DNA of 64,000 bases, from positions 434,001-498,000 of the forward strand of contig NZ_RCTF01000001.1 of assembly GCF_003667445.1 (NCBI RefSeq), read 5' to 3'. This DNA is from Xanthobacter tagetidis. GTDB taxonomy: Bacteria > Pseudomonadota > Alphaproteobacteria > Rhizobiales > Xanthobacteraceae. Both the position numbers and the translations under genes were made by a program. The notes beneath the pieces were generated by a model that ran no database searches, was not told where the DNA came from, and saw only the letters and a program-made list of their open reading frames with translations. Shown here one piece after another: positions 29,958 through 39,358 of the stretch. Position 1 is the stretch's first letter. Each line of letters opens with the position of its first letter.

Positions 29958-30776
29958 CTACCCCGCCGCCGCGACGCCGGTGCCGGCCATGTTGCGGGTG
30001 AGCGCGAGCACGCCCCAGGTGATGAGGCCGAGCGCCAGCGACAGCGCCGACGCGGTGGCGAAGTTCGCGTTGAGGGTGAACTCGGTGTAGATCGTCATGG
30101 CCAGCACGTCGATGCGGGTCGCCAGCGTGAAGGCGGTGCCGAACGCACCCATGGCGGTGGCAAACGCGATGGCGCCGGAGGCGATCAGCGCCGGCGAGAG
30201 CCCCGGCAGCGTCACGTCGCGCAGCACCGCGAGCCGGCTCGCGCCCAGCGAGCGGGCGGCCTCCTCCAGCGCCGGATCGAGCTTTTCCGCGGCCGCCATC
30301 AGCGTCACCAGCACGCGCGGCAGCGAGAAATAGAGATAGCCCGCGAACAGCCCGGCCATGGAATAGGCGAACACCAGCCGGTCCATGCCGAGCGACTGGG
30401 TGAACGCGCCGAGCAGCCCCTGCCGGCCGGCGAGCAGGATGATCATGAAGCCCACCACCACGCCGGGAAAGGCGAGCGGCAAGGTGAGCGCCGATACCAG
30501 CAGCGCCCGGCCGGCGAAGCGCGTGCGCGCCAGGAACAGCGCCACCACGGTGCCGAGCGCCAGCGTCGCAACGCTCACGCCCGCCGACAGCGCGAGGGTA
30601 GCGACCAGGGTCTGGACATGGCGTGGATTGGCAAGGATGGCGAGATACTCAAAGGCCCCGTTCGGCCCCGATCCCGCCACCAGAACCAGTTCCGCCAAAG
30701 GCAGCACGAAGAACGCCGCCGCGAACGCGAACAGCGGCGCGAGGAACAGGACGGCGAGGCGGTCGGCGCTGCGCAT
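29958..30776 (-). CDS. ABC importer permease, first
   Basis: 272 residues from ATG 30776. Six membrane segments and the EAA loop LEEAARSLGASRLAVLRDVTLPGLSPA. The frame continues upstream, but that part is translated from the hairpin repeat (PSPRPSPQGGGG), so ATG 30776 is preferred. It is separated from the binding-protein gene by a 166-bp gap filled by that repeat. Confidence 0.92.
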   Translation of the reverse strand: MRSADRLAVLFLAPLFAFAAAFFVLPLAELVLVAGSGPNGAFEYLAILANPRHVQTLVATLALSAGVSVATLALGTVVALFLARTRFAGRALLVSALTLPLAFPGVVVGFMIILLAGRQGLLGAFTQSLGMDRLVFAYSMAGLFAGYLYFSLPRVLVTLMAAAEKLDPALEEAARSLGASRLAVLRDVTLPGLSPALIASGAIAFATAMGAFGTAFTLATRIDVLAMTIYTEFTLNANFATASALSLALGLITWGVLALTRNMAGTGVAAAG

Positions 30777-30800
30777 GGCTTCGGTCCGGTGGGGTGAGGT

Positions 30801-30908
30801 CCCCCCTCCCCCTTGCGGGGAAGGGCGGGGGGAGGGGGTGTCAGCGGCGCTGCAAGGCGCCGGACAGCGGCACCCCCCCGCCCTGTCCCTCCCCCACAAG
30901 GGGGAGGG
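30801..30908. repeat. large stem-loop repeat between binding protein and permease genes
   Basis: Gap 30777-30942 is a highly structured repeat. An 11-bp perfect inverted pair lies at 30822-30832 and 30874-30884; a second hairpin has a 9-bp perfect stem with ACAA loop (30887-30895, 30900-30908), and a smaller CCCC-TTGC-GGGG stem starts at 30809. G- and C-runs alternate. In ABC operons, stem-loops after the binding-protein gene often let that gene be expressed more than the membrane parts; such a role is likely but not shown. Confidence 0.65.
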
Positions 30909-30942
30909 GATCGCGTTGTGCGGGGCGCGGGCGCGCCGCCCT

Positions 30943-31959
30943 TCACTTCACCTCGTTGAGGTAGGCCTCGGCGAACGCCTTCTGGGCCTGCTCCATCCGG
31001 GCGTAGTCCACCGGCTTGGCGCGGGCATAGTCGGCGGCGGGCAGGAAGCGCGCGGCCACGTCCTTGGGCAGCTCGATGGCGCGCGCCGGGCGCAGATAGG
31101 CCTTGGCCCACATGGCCTGGCCCTTGTCGGAGAGCACGTAGTCGAGCACCTTCTTCGCCGCCTCCGGATGGGGCGCGCCCTTCACCATGGACATCACGTA
31201 GGGCACCACCACCGTGCCCTCGCAGGGGATGACGAACTGGAAGTTCCCCATGTCCGAATAGCGGGCGCGGTAGGCGTTGAAGTCGTAGTCGAGCAGGATC
31301 GGGATCTCGCCCGAGAGCACGCGGGCATAGGAGGTCTGCTTCGGCACGATGGGCTGGTTGGCCTGCAGCTTCTTGAAGAAGGCGATGCCCGGCTTGAAGT
31401 CGTCGAGCGTGCCGCCCATGGCGCCGTTCACCGCCACCGCGCCCACATAGCCGACGAAGGCGGAGGTGGGATCGAGATAGCCGACGAGGCCCTTGTACTC
31501 GGGCTTCAGCAGGTCGGACCAGCAGGCCGGAACGGGCATCTTGCCGAGCGCGTCCTTGTTGATGAACAGGCCGAGCGTGCCGGAATGGATGGTGAACCAG
31601 TGGCCCTCGGGATCCTTGAGGCCGGCGGGGATCTCGGCGAAGCCCTTGGGCTCGTAGGGCTGGGTGACGCCAGCGTCCTTGGCCTTGATGCCGAAGGTGA
31701 CGCCCAGATAGGTGACGTCCGCCACCGGGCTCGCCTTCTCGGCGATGATCTGGGTCAGCGACTGGCCGGAATTCTTGTTGTCCTGCGGCACGTCGATGCC
31801 GGTGTCGGCCTTGATGGCCTTCAGCATGGAGCCCCAGTCGGCCCATTCCGGCGGGCAGTTGTAGCAGATGGCGTCGGCGGCGCGGGCCGGCGCGGCGGCG
31901 GCAAGGATCGCGCTCGCGAGGGCGCCGGCGAGAAGGGCATGTTTCATCGGACGAAGCAT
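30943..31959 (-). CDS. periplasmic substrate-binding protein of the LacI-controlled ABC importer
   Basis: 338 residues from ATG 31959 (GAGGA eight bases upstream); ATG 31974, which overlaps the lacI stop as ATGA, is an alternative. Signal peptide LAGALASAILAAAAPARAA, then a family-1 solute-binding fold (VADVTYLGVTFGIKAKDAGV, LDPTSAFVGYVGAVA, IPILLDYDFNAYRARYSD). The mature N-terminus has a CxxC pair (ICYNCPPEWADWG; C32, C35), unusual in this group and possibly a disulfide near the ligand site. Relatives bind iron(III), polyamines or phosphonates; the co-encoded phosphodiesterase suggests an organic phosphate. Confidence 0.85.
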   Translation of the reverse strand: MLRPMKHALLAGALASAILAAAAPARAADAICYNCPPEWADWGSMLKAIKADTGIDVPQDNKNSGQSLTQIIAEKASPVADVTYLGVTFGIKAKDAGVTQPYEPKGFAEIPAGLKDPEGHWFTIHSGTLGLFINKDALGKMPVPACWSDLLKPEYKGLVGYLDPTSAFVGYVGAVAVNGAMGGTLDDFKPGIAFFKKLQANQPIVPKQTSYARVLSGEIPILLDYDFNAYRARYSDMGNFQFVIPCEGTVVVPYVMSMVKGAPHPEAAKKVLDYVLSDKGQAMWAKAYLRPARAIELPKDVAARFLPAADYARAKPVDYARMEQAQKAFAEAYLNEVK

Positions 31960-31970
31960 GTGCGGTGTCC

Positions 31971-33065
31971 TCATTCGGATGGCGGTTCGGGTGACGCGGG
32001 AAAGGACGGGGACGCGGCATCGGGCCGGCGCGCGGACGCGACGGGCGAGGCGTCCGGGGCAGGCGCGAGCGTGCCGCCGGGCCGCAGCTCGAAGGGCAGC
32101 CGCTCCAAAGTCGGGGCGGCCGATCCGTCCAGCAATTCGAAGATCTTCTCCACCGCCCGCTCGCCCATGCGGCGGGTCGGGGTATCGACGGTGGCGAGCG
32201 AGGGGTAGGCCGCGCCCGCGAGCGCGATGCCGTCGAAGCCCGCCACCGACACGTCCTGCGGCACCTTGAGCCCGAGGGCGCGCAGCGCCGCCATCACCGA
32301 GAGCGCGAGCAGATCGTTGGAGCACAAGGCGGCGGTGGGCCGCCCCGGCGGCCCGAACACGCCGGCGAGCGCCGCGCCATGGCCCGCCGGGTCGGCGAGA
32401 TAGTCGAGCTCCAGCGGCGCCTCGGCGGCAAGGCCCGCCTCGCTCATGGCGGCGAGGTAGCCGAGATAGCGCGTGCGGGCGCGGTCGGAGGTGGCGAAGC
32501 GCCCGGCCACATAGATCACGCGGCGATGACCCGCGGCGATCATCGCCTTGGCGAGGGCGAAGGTCGCGCCGGCATTGTCCACCGAGACCGCGGCCCGCTC
32601 GGTGCGGCGCGGCTCGTTGTAGATCAGCACGTAGGCAATGCCCTCGGCGTCCAGGCGGTCGAGCGTGGGGTTGTCGTCGGCGTCGGTCACGGTGAGGACG
32701 AGGCCGGCGACGCTCTGCGCCACCAGCGTCTCCACCACTTCCGGCTCGCGCGCGGCGTCGTAGTCGGTGGCGGTGAGCAGCAGCGTGTGGTGGCGCCGCC
32801 GCGCTTCCGCCTCCATGCCGGCAACCGAGGCGGCGAACACGGGATTGGTCAGGCTCGGGATCACCACGCCGAGGGTGCGGGCGCGCAGCGTCTTCAGCGA
32901 GCGGCCGATCTCGCTCGGGCGGAACCCGAGCTCCTCTATCGCCGCGCGCACCCGCGCTTCCACCTCCGCGCTGGTGCGGGCCGAGCCGTTGATGACGCGG
33001 CTCACCGTGGCGATGGAGCAGCCGGCGCGCTCGGCGACGGTGCGGATGGTGACGACGCGCGGCAA
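31971..33065 (-). CDS. LacI-family regulator of the ABC importer operon
   Basis: 364 residues. Helix-turn-helix at 5-25 with hinge (TIRTVAERAGCSIATVSRVINGSARTS), then a periplasmic-binding-like effector domain (TLGVVIPSLTNPVFAASVAG, ALCSNDLLALSVMAAL, VSVAGFDGIALAGAAYPSLATV). The last 30 residues are a proline/serine-rich tail. It is the first gene of the operon that carries the importer and phosphoesterase and probably represses it; a matching operator lies 77 bp upstream. Confidence 0.92.
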   Translation of the reverse strand: MPRVVTIRTVAERAGCSIATVSRVINGSARTSAEVEARVRAAIEELGFRPSEIGRSLKTLRARTLGVVIPSLTNPVFAASVAGMEAEARRRHHTLLLTATDYDAAREPEVVETLVAQSVAGLVLTVTDADDNPTLDRLDAEGIAYVLIYNEPRRTERAAVSVDNAGATFALAKAMIAAGHRRVIYVAGRFATSDRARTRYLGYLAAMSEAGLAAEAPLELDYLADPAGHGAALAGVFGPPGRPTAALCSNDLLALSVMAALRALGLKVPQDVSVAGFDGIALAGAAYPSLATVDTPTRRMGERAVEKIFELLDGSAAPTLERLPFELRPGGTLAPAPDASPVASARRPDAASPSFPASPEPPSE

Positions 33066-33141
33066 GGATATCCCCTCCGGCGCGCGATGTGGCGCGCCGA
33101 GCTGCGGTTGCGAAGCGGCAGGACCGGCGGCGCGGCGCGCC

Positions 33142-33155
33142 TGAAACCGTTTTCA
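33142..33155. promoter_or_regulatory. LacI/GalR-type operator
   Basis: TGAAACCGTTTTCA matches the classical LacI-family pattern TGAAANCGNTTTCA; the half sites agree at six of seven positions around the central CG. It lies in the divergent region, 77 bp before lacI-family start 33065 and 174 bp before tex. An autoregulatory operator controlling the importer operon is the simplest reading. Confidence 0.7.
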
Positions 33156-33328
33156 CAGCCGTTCTACCGGCCGCGTGCAACGCGCATATGACAGGGGGGA
33201 TGTCGGCGGCGAGCGATGGCTCCCGCATGAAAGGGGACGGCGGGGTGCCGGGCACCATCCACAGGCCGCCGTGACAGCGCCGCACGCCTGGGCTATGGCC
33301 TGCACCCCCTTTGCGAGGAGCAGCGCTT

Positions 33329-35695
33329 ATGGCCGCCGAGGACATCGCCCGCATCATCGCCGCCGAGATCGGCGCGCGGACCGCCCAGGTCAGCGCCGCC
33401 GTCTCCCTGATCGACGAGGGCGCCACCGTCCCCTTCATCGCGCGCTACCGCAAGGAGGTGACGGGCGGCCTCGACGACACCCAGCTGCGCACGCTGGAAG
33501 AGCGCCTCTCCTATCTGCGCGAGCTGGAAAGCCGCCGCGCCGCCGTGCTCTCCTCCATCGACGGGCAGGGCAAGCTCTCCGACGAGCTGCGCGGCAAGAT
33601 CGAGGCGGCCACCACCAAGGCGGAGCTGGAAGACCTCTACCTCCCCTACAAGCCCAAGCGCCGCACCAAGGCGGAGATCGCCCGCGAGAAGGGCCTCGGG
33701 CCCCTGGCCGAGGCGATCCTGGCGGATCGCTCCGTCGCCCCGGCGGACCGCGCGGCCGCCTTCCTCACCGAGCAGGTGGCGGACATCAAGGCGGCGCTCG
33801 ACGGCGCCCGCGACATCCTCGTTGAGACCTTCGCCGAGAATGCCGAACTGGTGGGCCGCCTGCGCGCGCACATGAAGACGGGCGCGGTGCTCAAGGCCAA
33901 GGTGGCCGAGGGCAAGGAGGAGGCGGGCGCCAAGTTCCGCGACTATTTCGACCATTCGGAAAAGTGGGCCACCGCCCCCAGCCACCGCGTGCTCGCCATG
34001 CTGCGCGGGCGCAACGAGGAGATGCTGACCCTCGACCTCGTGGTGGACGAGGATGCCACCACCCCGGTGAAGCCGGCCGAGCGCATCGTCGCCGAGGCCT
34101 ACGACATCCCCCTCGCCAATGGCGCCCCGGCGGACGGCTTCCTGCTGGAGGTGGCACGCTGGGCGTGGCGGGTGAAGCTCTCGCTCCACCTCACCGTAGA
34201 GCTGATGGGCGAGATGCGCGAGCGGGCGGAGGAAGAGGCCATCCGCGTCTTCGCCCGCAACCTCAAGGATTTGCTGCTCGCCGCCCCGGCCGGCTCCCGC
34301 GCCACCATGGGGCTCGATCCGGGCATCCGCACCGGCGTGAAGGTGGCGGTGGTGGACGGCACGGGCAAGCTGATTGCCACCTCCACCGTCTATCCCTTCC
34401 AGCCGCGCAACGACGTGCAGGGCGCCATGGCGGAGCTGGCGCACCTCATCCGCCGCCACAATGTGGAACTGATCGCCATCGGCAACGGCACGGCGAGCCG
34501 CGAGACGGACAAGCTCGCCGCCGACCTCATCGCCGCGTTGCCACCGGACGCGTCGGGGAAGAAGCCCATCAAGGTGGTGGTGAGCGAGGCCGGCGCCTCG
34601 GTCTATTCCGCCTCGGCCACCGCCGCCGCCGAGATGCCTGACATCGACGTGTCCATCCGCGGCGCCGTCTCCATCGCCCGGCGCCTGCAGGACCCGTTGG
34701 CGGAGCTGGTGAAGATCGAGCCCAAGGCCATCGGCGTCGGCCAGTACCAGCATGACGTGGATCAGGCCCGCCTGGCGAAGGCACTCGATGCGGTGGTGGA
34801 GGACGCGGTGAACGCCGTGGGCGTGGACCTCAACACCGCCTCCGCCTCGCTGCTCGCCCGCGTGTCCGGCCTCGGCGCCTCGCTGGCGGAGGCCATCGTG
34901 GCGCACCGCAATTCGGTGGGAGCGTTCAAGACCCGCAAGGAACTCTTGAAGGTCGCCCGCCTCGGCCCGCGTACCTTCGAGCTGGCCGCCGGCTTCCTGC
35001 GCATCCCGGACGGCGCCGAGCCGCTGGATGCGTCCGCCGTGCATCCGGAAGCCTATGAGGTGGCGAAGAAGATCGTCGCCGCCTGCGGGCGCGACGTGCG
35101 CCAGATCATGGGCGACACGGCGGCGCTGAAGGCGCTGGACCCGCGCGCCTTCGTGGACGAACGCTTCGGCCTGCCCACCGTGCGCGACATCCTCACCGAG
35201 CTGGAGAAGCCCGGCCGCGACCCGCGCCCCGCCTTCAAGACCGCCACCTTCGCCGAGGGCGTCCACGAGATGAGCGACCTCAAGCCCGGCATGGTGCTGG
35301 AAGGCACGGTGACCAACGTCGCCGCGTTCGGCGCCTTCGTGGACATCGGCGTCCATCAGGACGGGCTGGTCCACGTTTCGGCGCTCGCCGATCGCTTCGT
35401 GAAGGACCCGCACGAGGTGGTGAAGGCGGGCGACGTGGTGAAGGTGCGCGTGGTGGAGGTGGACGTGAAGCGCAAGCGCATCGCCCTCTCCATGCGCAAG
35501 GACGATGCCGGCGCGCGCCCCTCGGGCGGGCGTGGCGAGGGTGCGGGCGGCGATGGCCCCCGCGGTCCGCGTCCCGGAGGCGCCCCGGGGCGCGGTCCGG
35601 GCGGGCAAGGCGGCGGCAAGGCCGGCGGGTCCGGCGCCGGACAGGGGGCCTTCGGCGCCGCCCTCGCCGATGCCATGCGGCGCAAGGGCCAATAG
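33329..35695 (+). CDS. tex: Tex-family RNA-binding transcription accessory protein
   Basis: 788 residues from ATG 33329, with GAGGAG eight bases upstream. Domain order of Tex: N-terminal helical Tex domain ([20 protein letters not shown]), YqgF/RuvC-like fold with [17 protein letters not shown] and [11 protein letters not shown], tandem helix-hairpin-helix ([36 protein letters not shown]), and S1 domain near 645-715 ([21 protein letters not shown]). The last 75 residues are a glycine/arginine-rich tail, longer than in E. coli-type Tex. Cytoplasmic; binds RNA and the transcription machinery. Confidence 0.94.
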   Translation: MAAEDIARIIAAEIGARTAQVSAAVSLIDEGATVPFIARYRKEVTGGLDDTQLRTLEERLSYLRELESRRAAVLSSIDGQGKLSDELRGKIEAATTKAELEDLYLPYKPKRRTKAEIAREKGLGPLAEAILADRSVAPADRAAAFLTEQVADIKAALDGARDILVETFAENAELVGRLRAHMKTGAVLKAKVAEGKEEAGAKFRDYFDHSEKWATAPSHRVLAMLRGRNEEMLTLDLVVDEDATTPVKPAERIVAEAYDIPLANGAPADGFLLEVARWAWRVKLSLHLTVELMGEMRERAEEEAIRVFARNLKDLLLAAPAGSRATMGLDPGIRTGVKVAVVDGTGKLIATSTVYPFQPRNDVQGAMAELAHLIRRHNVELIAIGNGTASRETDKLAADLIAALPPDASGKKPIKVVVSEAGASVYSASATAAAEMPDIDVSIRGAVSIARRLQDPLAELVKIEPKAIGVGQYQHDVDQARLAKALDAVVEDAVNAVGVDLNTASASLLARVSGLGASLAEAIVAHRNSVGAFKTRKELLKVARLGPRTFELAAGFLRIPDGAEPLDASAVHPEAYEVAKKIVAACGRDVRQIMGDTAALKALDPRAFVDERFGLPTVRDILTELEKPGRDPRPAFKTATFAEGVHEMSDLKPGMVLEGTVTNVAAFGAFVDIGVHQDGLVHVSALADRFVKDPHEVVKAGDVVKVRVVEVDVKRKRIALSMRKDDAGARPSGGRGEGAGGDGPRGPRPGGAPGRGPGGQGGGKAGGSGAGQGAFGAALADAMRRKGQ

Positions 35696-35728
35696 GAGGC
35701 CGAAGCGCCCTTTGCATCGCCCCAGGGC

Positions 35729-35750
35729 GCCGGCGCGACGCCGCGCCGGC
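35729..35750. terminator. hairpin between convergent tex and benE-like gene
   Basis: A 9-bp perfect stem GCCGGCGCG / CGCGCCGGC with ACGC loop, centred between two convergent genes whose stops are 62 bp apart. No T-run follows on either strand, as is common in very GC-rich genomes. It probably ends transcripts from both sides. Confidence 0.5.
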
Positions 35751-35757
35751 CGCAGCC

Positions 35758-36960
35758 TCAGGAGCGCAGGCGGGCGAAACCGGCCACCGCCAGCCCGGCG
35801 GCGAGGCCGAGCACCGGCGCCCCGAGGCCGAAGGCCGAGGCGCCGGAAGCCGTGGTGGCGAAGGTCGCGACCGCCGCGAGGCGGTGCCGGTCCTCGACCA
35901 TGGCGGCGGTCAGCGCGCCGGTCAGCGGCGACAGCAGCGCAAGCCCGGCTACGGTGGCGATCAGCGCGGCCGGCATGGCGGCGAACACCGCCACCATGGA
36001 AGCGCCCGCCAGCGCCAGCAGCAGATAGAAGAAGGCGTAGAACGGCCCGGTGCGCCAGCGCGTCGCCGGGTTGGGGTCCGCTTCCGGGCTGGTGCAGATG
36101 GCGGCGACGATGGCGGCGAGGTTGATGGTGATGGAGCCGAACGGCGCCGTCAGCAGCGAGGCGAGCCCGGTCGTGCCGAGGATAGTGCGCGCCGGCGGCG
36201 GATAGCCGTAGGCCTTGAGCACCGCGAAGCCGGTGAGATTCTGCGACGCCATGGTGATGAGGAACAGCGGCAGGCCGAGGCTCGCGAGCACACCGAGATC
36301 GAACTCCGGCGGGATCAGCACCAGGCGCGAGAAGGAGAGGTCGCCGAACGCCGGCAGCGGGGCGCCGAGCGCCAGCGCGAACAGAAGGCCCGCGGCGAGC
36401 GCGGCGATCACCGCAAGCTGCGGCGCGAACGGGCGCATGGCGAGGAACAGCACGACCAGCGGCAGCACGAGGAGCGGGCTCACCACCGCCTGCTCGGCGA
36501 TGCCGGCGACGAAGCGCAGCAGCACCCCCGCCAGCATGCCGGCGGCGATGCCCGACGGCAGGCGCGCCACCAGCCCCGCCAGCGGCCGCACCGCCGCGCA
36601 CGCCAGCGTCAGCACGGCGACGAGGAGAAACGCGCCCACCGCCTGGGGCATGGTGACGCCCTGGGCGAAGCCGGCGATCACCGCCGCGCCCGGCGTCGAC
36701 CACGCGGTGACGATGGGCATGCGGTAGCGGATCGACAGATAGGCGCTGGTGGCGGCGACGCCGAGGAACACGCCGCACACCCAGGACGAGGTCTCGGCCT
36801 CCGTGGCGCCGAGCGTCTTGGCCGCCGACAGCAGCACGGCGAGCGTCCCGCCCGCGCCCACCAAGGCGGCGACCAGCGCCGAAAGCGGCACCGAGACGGG
36901 CAGGCTGGCGATGCCGGGTGGCCCGGCCCTTTTTTGTTCTGCGACGGCTTCTTCGCTCAT
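35758..36960 (-). CDS. BenE-family benzoate/proton symporter
   Basis: 400 residues from ATG 36960; an ATG 15 bp earlier is possible. About 12 hydrophobic segments and the family signatures PIVTAWSTPGAAVIAG, SSWVCGVFLGVAATSAYLS, MASQNLTGFAVLKAYGY and FGSITINLAAIVAAICTSPEADP. BenE proteins import benzoate or related compounds with protons. No aromatic-degradation gene is near, so the substrate here is open. The next gene upstream (class D beta-lactamase) starts on the same strand beyond 37038. Confidence 0.87.
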   Translation of the reverse strand: MSEEAVAEQKRAGPPGIASLPVSVPLSALVAALVGAGGTLAVLLSAAKTLGATEAETSSWVCGVFLGVAATSAYLSIRYRMPIVTAWSTPGAAVIAGFAQGVTMPQAVGAFLLVAVLTLACAAVRPLAGLVARLPSGIAAGMLAGVLLRFVAGIAEQAVVSPLLVLPLVVLFLAMRPFAPQLAVIAALAAGLLFALALGAPLPAFGDLSFSRLVLIPPEFDLGVLASLGLPLFLITMASQNLTGFAVLKAYGYPPPARTILGTTGLASLLTAPFGSITINLAAIVAAICTSPEADPNPATRWRTGPFYAFFYLLLALAGASMVAVFAAMPAALIATVAGLALLSPLTGALTAAMVEDRHRLAAVATFATTASGASAFGLGAPVLGLAAGLAVAGFARLRS

Positions 36961-37037
36961 GGCCGCCTCCCTCATTGTTCTTGTTGTGGCGTTTCCTCGT
37001 CGTCCGGCCTGCGGGGTCACGCGCCCCGCTCGTGCTC

Positions 37038-37874
37038 CTAGTTCTGCGCGGCGAGAACCGCCGCGAGCGCGCCCAGTGCCTGGCGGCGCGCCATGAGGCC
37101 GAGGCCCTCCTCGCTCTTCTGGTCGAGCGAGATGAAGCGCGCGAACACCGCGGTGCGCCCGCTTTTCTGGGCGAAGCCGACGAACCAGCCGAGCGGCCGG
37201 TGGGGATCGGGCAGACCGTCCCCTCCGGGCGAGAAGCCCGTGCCGGTCTTGCCGAACAGCTGCCAGCCGGCCGGCTGTTCCTGTTGCGCCAGCAGGGCCA
37301 TGGTCTCGGTGACGGCCTTCTCCGAGACCTTCAGTTCGCCCTTCAGCATGCGGCGCAGGAAGTCCACCTGCTCGCGCGGCGAGATGCGCAGCGAGGACGA
37401 CAGCCAGAAATGGGTGATCGGCTCCGCCCGGCCCGGCGTGCCGGAGATGTTCAGCGTGCCGTAGACGAAGCGTTCCAGATACGCCCGGATGCGCTCCGGC
37501 CCCAGTTCGCGGGTCAGCACCTGCGAATACCAGACCACGGAATTGCGCATCCAGCTCTGCGGCGTCTGCGGCCCGCGCGTGACCTCGCGGGAGGTGTCGG
37601 CGTCCGGCGGCGGTTCGAGCACCGGCTGGGTGGCGCTCTTCAGCAAGCCGGCGTCGAAGCCCATGAGGGCGAGCGGGATCTTGAAGGTGGAGGCGGGCGA
37701 ATGGCGGGTCGCGCACAGGCCCTGCTTCGCCAGCACCCGGCCGGTATCGAGATCGGTGACGAGGAAGCATTCCTCCGCCGCCCGCGCCGGCATGACGCCG
37801 AGCAGCAGGAGCGACAGGACGAGGGCGCACGCCGCTGCGGGGGCGCCGCGGCGCCCCCGGTTACCGCACGCCAC
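37038..37874 (-). CDS. class D (OXA-type) beta-lactamase family protein
   Basis: 278 residues from GTG 37874, giving a signal peptide (CALVLSLLLLGVMPARAA). Serine active site STFK at 62-65 with the lysine that is carbamylated in OXA enzymes, SVV at 112-114 in the typical MRNSVVWYSQ context, KTGTG at 209-213 and GWFVGF. The usual YGN triad reads YGT (138-140) in FVYGTLNISG. Periplasmic; expected to hydrolyse beta-lactams, though chromosomal relatives vary in activity. It starts one base after the panB stop, so the two genes are probably co-translated, an unexpected pairing. Confidence 0.88.
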   Translation of the reverse strand: MACGNRGRRGAPAAACALVLSLLLLGVMPARAAEECFLVTDLDTGRVLAKQGLCATRHSPASTFKIPLALMGFDAGLLKSATQPVLEPPPDADTSREVTRGPQTPQSWMRNSVVWYSQVLTRELGPERIRAYLERFVYGTLNISGTPGRAEPITHFWLSSSLRISPREQVDFLRRMLKGELKVSEKAVTETMALLAQQEQPAGWQLFGKTGTGFSPGGDGLPDPHRPLGWFVGFAQKSGRTAVFARFISLDQKSEEGLGLMARRQALGALAAVLAAQN

Positions 37875-37875
37875 C

Positions 37876-38718
37876 TCAGGAGGCCTTGGCGGGCTTCTGG
37901 ACCAGCCGCGGGCCGTAGACATGCTCCGGACCCGGGAAGGCGCGCTCGCGCACCTCCTGCGCGTAGGTCGCCACGGCCTTCTCGATGTCGGGGCCGAGAT
38001 TGGCGTACTTCTTGACGAACTTCGGCACCCGCTCGCCGAGGCCGAGCATGTCCTCCAGCACCAGGATCTGGCCGTCGCAGGCGGGCGAGCCGCCGATGCC
38101 GATGGTGGGGCAGCCGACTTCCGCGGTGATGCGGCGGGCCACCGGTTCGGCGATCGCCTCCACCACGAGGGAGAAGGCGCCCGCCTCGGCGATGGCGCGG
38201 CCGTCGTCGAGGATGAGCGAGGCCTCGGCGTCGTCGCGTCCGCGTGCCTTGAACGAGCCGAGCGTGTTGATGGCCTGGGGCGTGAGGCCCACATGGCCCA
38301 TCACCGGCACGCCGCGATCCACCAGGAAGCGGACGGTGTCGGCCATGCGGCGGCCGCCCTCCAGCTTCACGGCGCCGGCGCCGGTCTCCTTGAGGATGCG
38401 GGCGGCGGTATGGAACGCCTCGGTGGGGCTCGCCTCGTAGCTGCCGAACGGCAGGTCGACGACCACCAGCGCACGCTTCGTGCCGCGCATCACCGCGCGG
38501 CCGTGCACGATCATCATGTCCACCGTGACCGGAACCGTGGTCTCCAAACCGTGCATGACCATCCCGAGGCTGTCGCCCACAAGGATCACGTCCACGTGAT
38601 TGTCGAGCAGGCGCGCGGTATGGGCGTGGTAGGAGGTGAGGGCGACGATGGGATCGCCTCCCTTGCGGGCCTGGATCTGGGGCGCCGTGATGCGGCGGGC
38701 TTCGGCCTGGCTGGACAT
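37876..38718 (-). CDS. panB: 3-methyl-2-oxobutanoate hydroxymethyltransferase
   Basis: 280 residues. First committed step of pantothenate synthesis: transfer of a hydroxymethyl group from methylene-tetrahydrofolate to ketoisovalerate. Motifs: [48 protein letters not shown] (active-site glutamate region), [11 protein letters not shown], and [23 protein letters not shown]. Normal length. panC is not in the window. Followed at once by the class D beta-lactamase gene. Confidence 0.95.
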   Translation of the reverse strand: MSSQAEARRITAPQIQARKGGDPIVALTSYHAHTARLLDNHVDVILVGDSLGMVMHGLETTVPVTVDMMIVHGRAVMRGTKRALVVVDLPFGSYEASPTEAFHTAARILKETGAGAVKLEGGRRMADTVRFLVDRGVPVMGHVGLTPQAINTLGSFKARGRDDAEASLILDDGRAIAEAGAFSLVVEAIAEPVARRITAEVGCPTIGIGGSPACDGQILVLEDMLGLGERVPKFVKKYANLGPDIEKAVATYAQEVRERAFPGPEHVYGPRLVQKPAKAS

Positions 38719-38788
38719 GGGCTTCCTCGTCTCGTGGGCGTTGCGAGCCCCCTGGCTGGTGTTGCGCCTTCTTGTCGGGCGCCGACGG

Positions 38789-39358
38789 CTAGCCCATCAC
38801 GGGCACGCCGATAATGTACGGATGAAATAGGTAGGCGAGAGCGAGGAAGAGCACCAGCCCCAAGCCGAGCGCCAGCGCGTCGCCGCCCCACCCCTTGGGC
38901 GCCACGGGCAGCGGCGCGCCGCGCTTCTTCAGCGCGATGCGGTCATAGACCGCCCAGGCGAGGATGACGCCGAACAGCACCATGGAGGCGGCATCGCCGT
39001 TCACCAGCAGGTGCGCCAGCGCCCAGGTCTTCACCGCCACCAGCAGCGGGTGCTTGAGCACGGCGCGGATGTGGCTCGGCACGTAGGCCGCCACCGCGGC
39101 GATGGCGGCGAGGAGCAGCAGCAGCATGGCGAGATGCCGCATCGCATGGGGCGGATTCCAGATCAGGGCCGGGCCGGCGGCGCGCCACAGCTCGTAGCCG
39201 TAGGCCGTGAGCAGCAGGCCCGAGGCGGCCAGGAGCGAATAGAAGCCCTTGTAGGCCCCCTCCCCCAGCCGGGCGATGAGGTCCGACCTCAGGCCCCTCA
39301 AGCTCGTCACCACGTGCGTGGCGACGAACAAAGCGAGACCGAGCAGCATCATCACCAT
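38789..39358 (-). CDS. NnrU-family membrane protein
   Basis: 189 residues from ATG 39358 (GGGAGA upstream). Five or six membrane segments beginning [16 protein letters not shown], with the family features [43 protein letters not shown] and [13 protein letters not shown]. NnrU proteins were first met beside nitric-oxide and nitrite reductase genes and resemble isoprenylcysteine methyltransferase-type membrane folds; no denitrification gene is here, so the role is open. Confidence 0.82.
   Translation of the reverse strand: MVMMLLGLALFVATHVVTSLRGLRSDLIARLGEGAYKGFYSLLAASGLLLTAYGYELWRAAGPALIWNPPHAMRHLAMLLLLLAAIAAVAAYVPSHIRAVLKHPLLVAVKTWALAHLLVNGDAASMVLFGVILAWAVYDRIALKKRGAPLPVAPKGWGGDALALGLGLVLFLALAYLFHPYIIGVPVMG

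Noticed and set aside
30777..30899. Upstream extension of the first permease through the repeat
   Set aside because: The peptide PSPRPSPQGGGG is translated from the stem-loop repeat; ATG 30776 fits the family N-terminus.
33293..36778. A 1161-codon minus-strand open frame spanning tex and part of the benE-like gene
   Set aside because: Low-complexity arginine/glycine/histidine-rich translation with no domain; tex on the plus strand is unambiguous.
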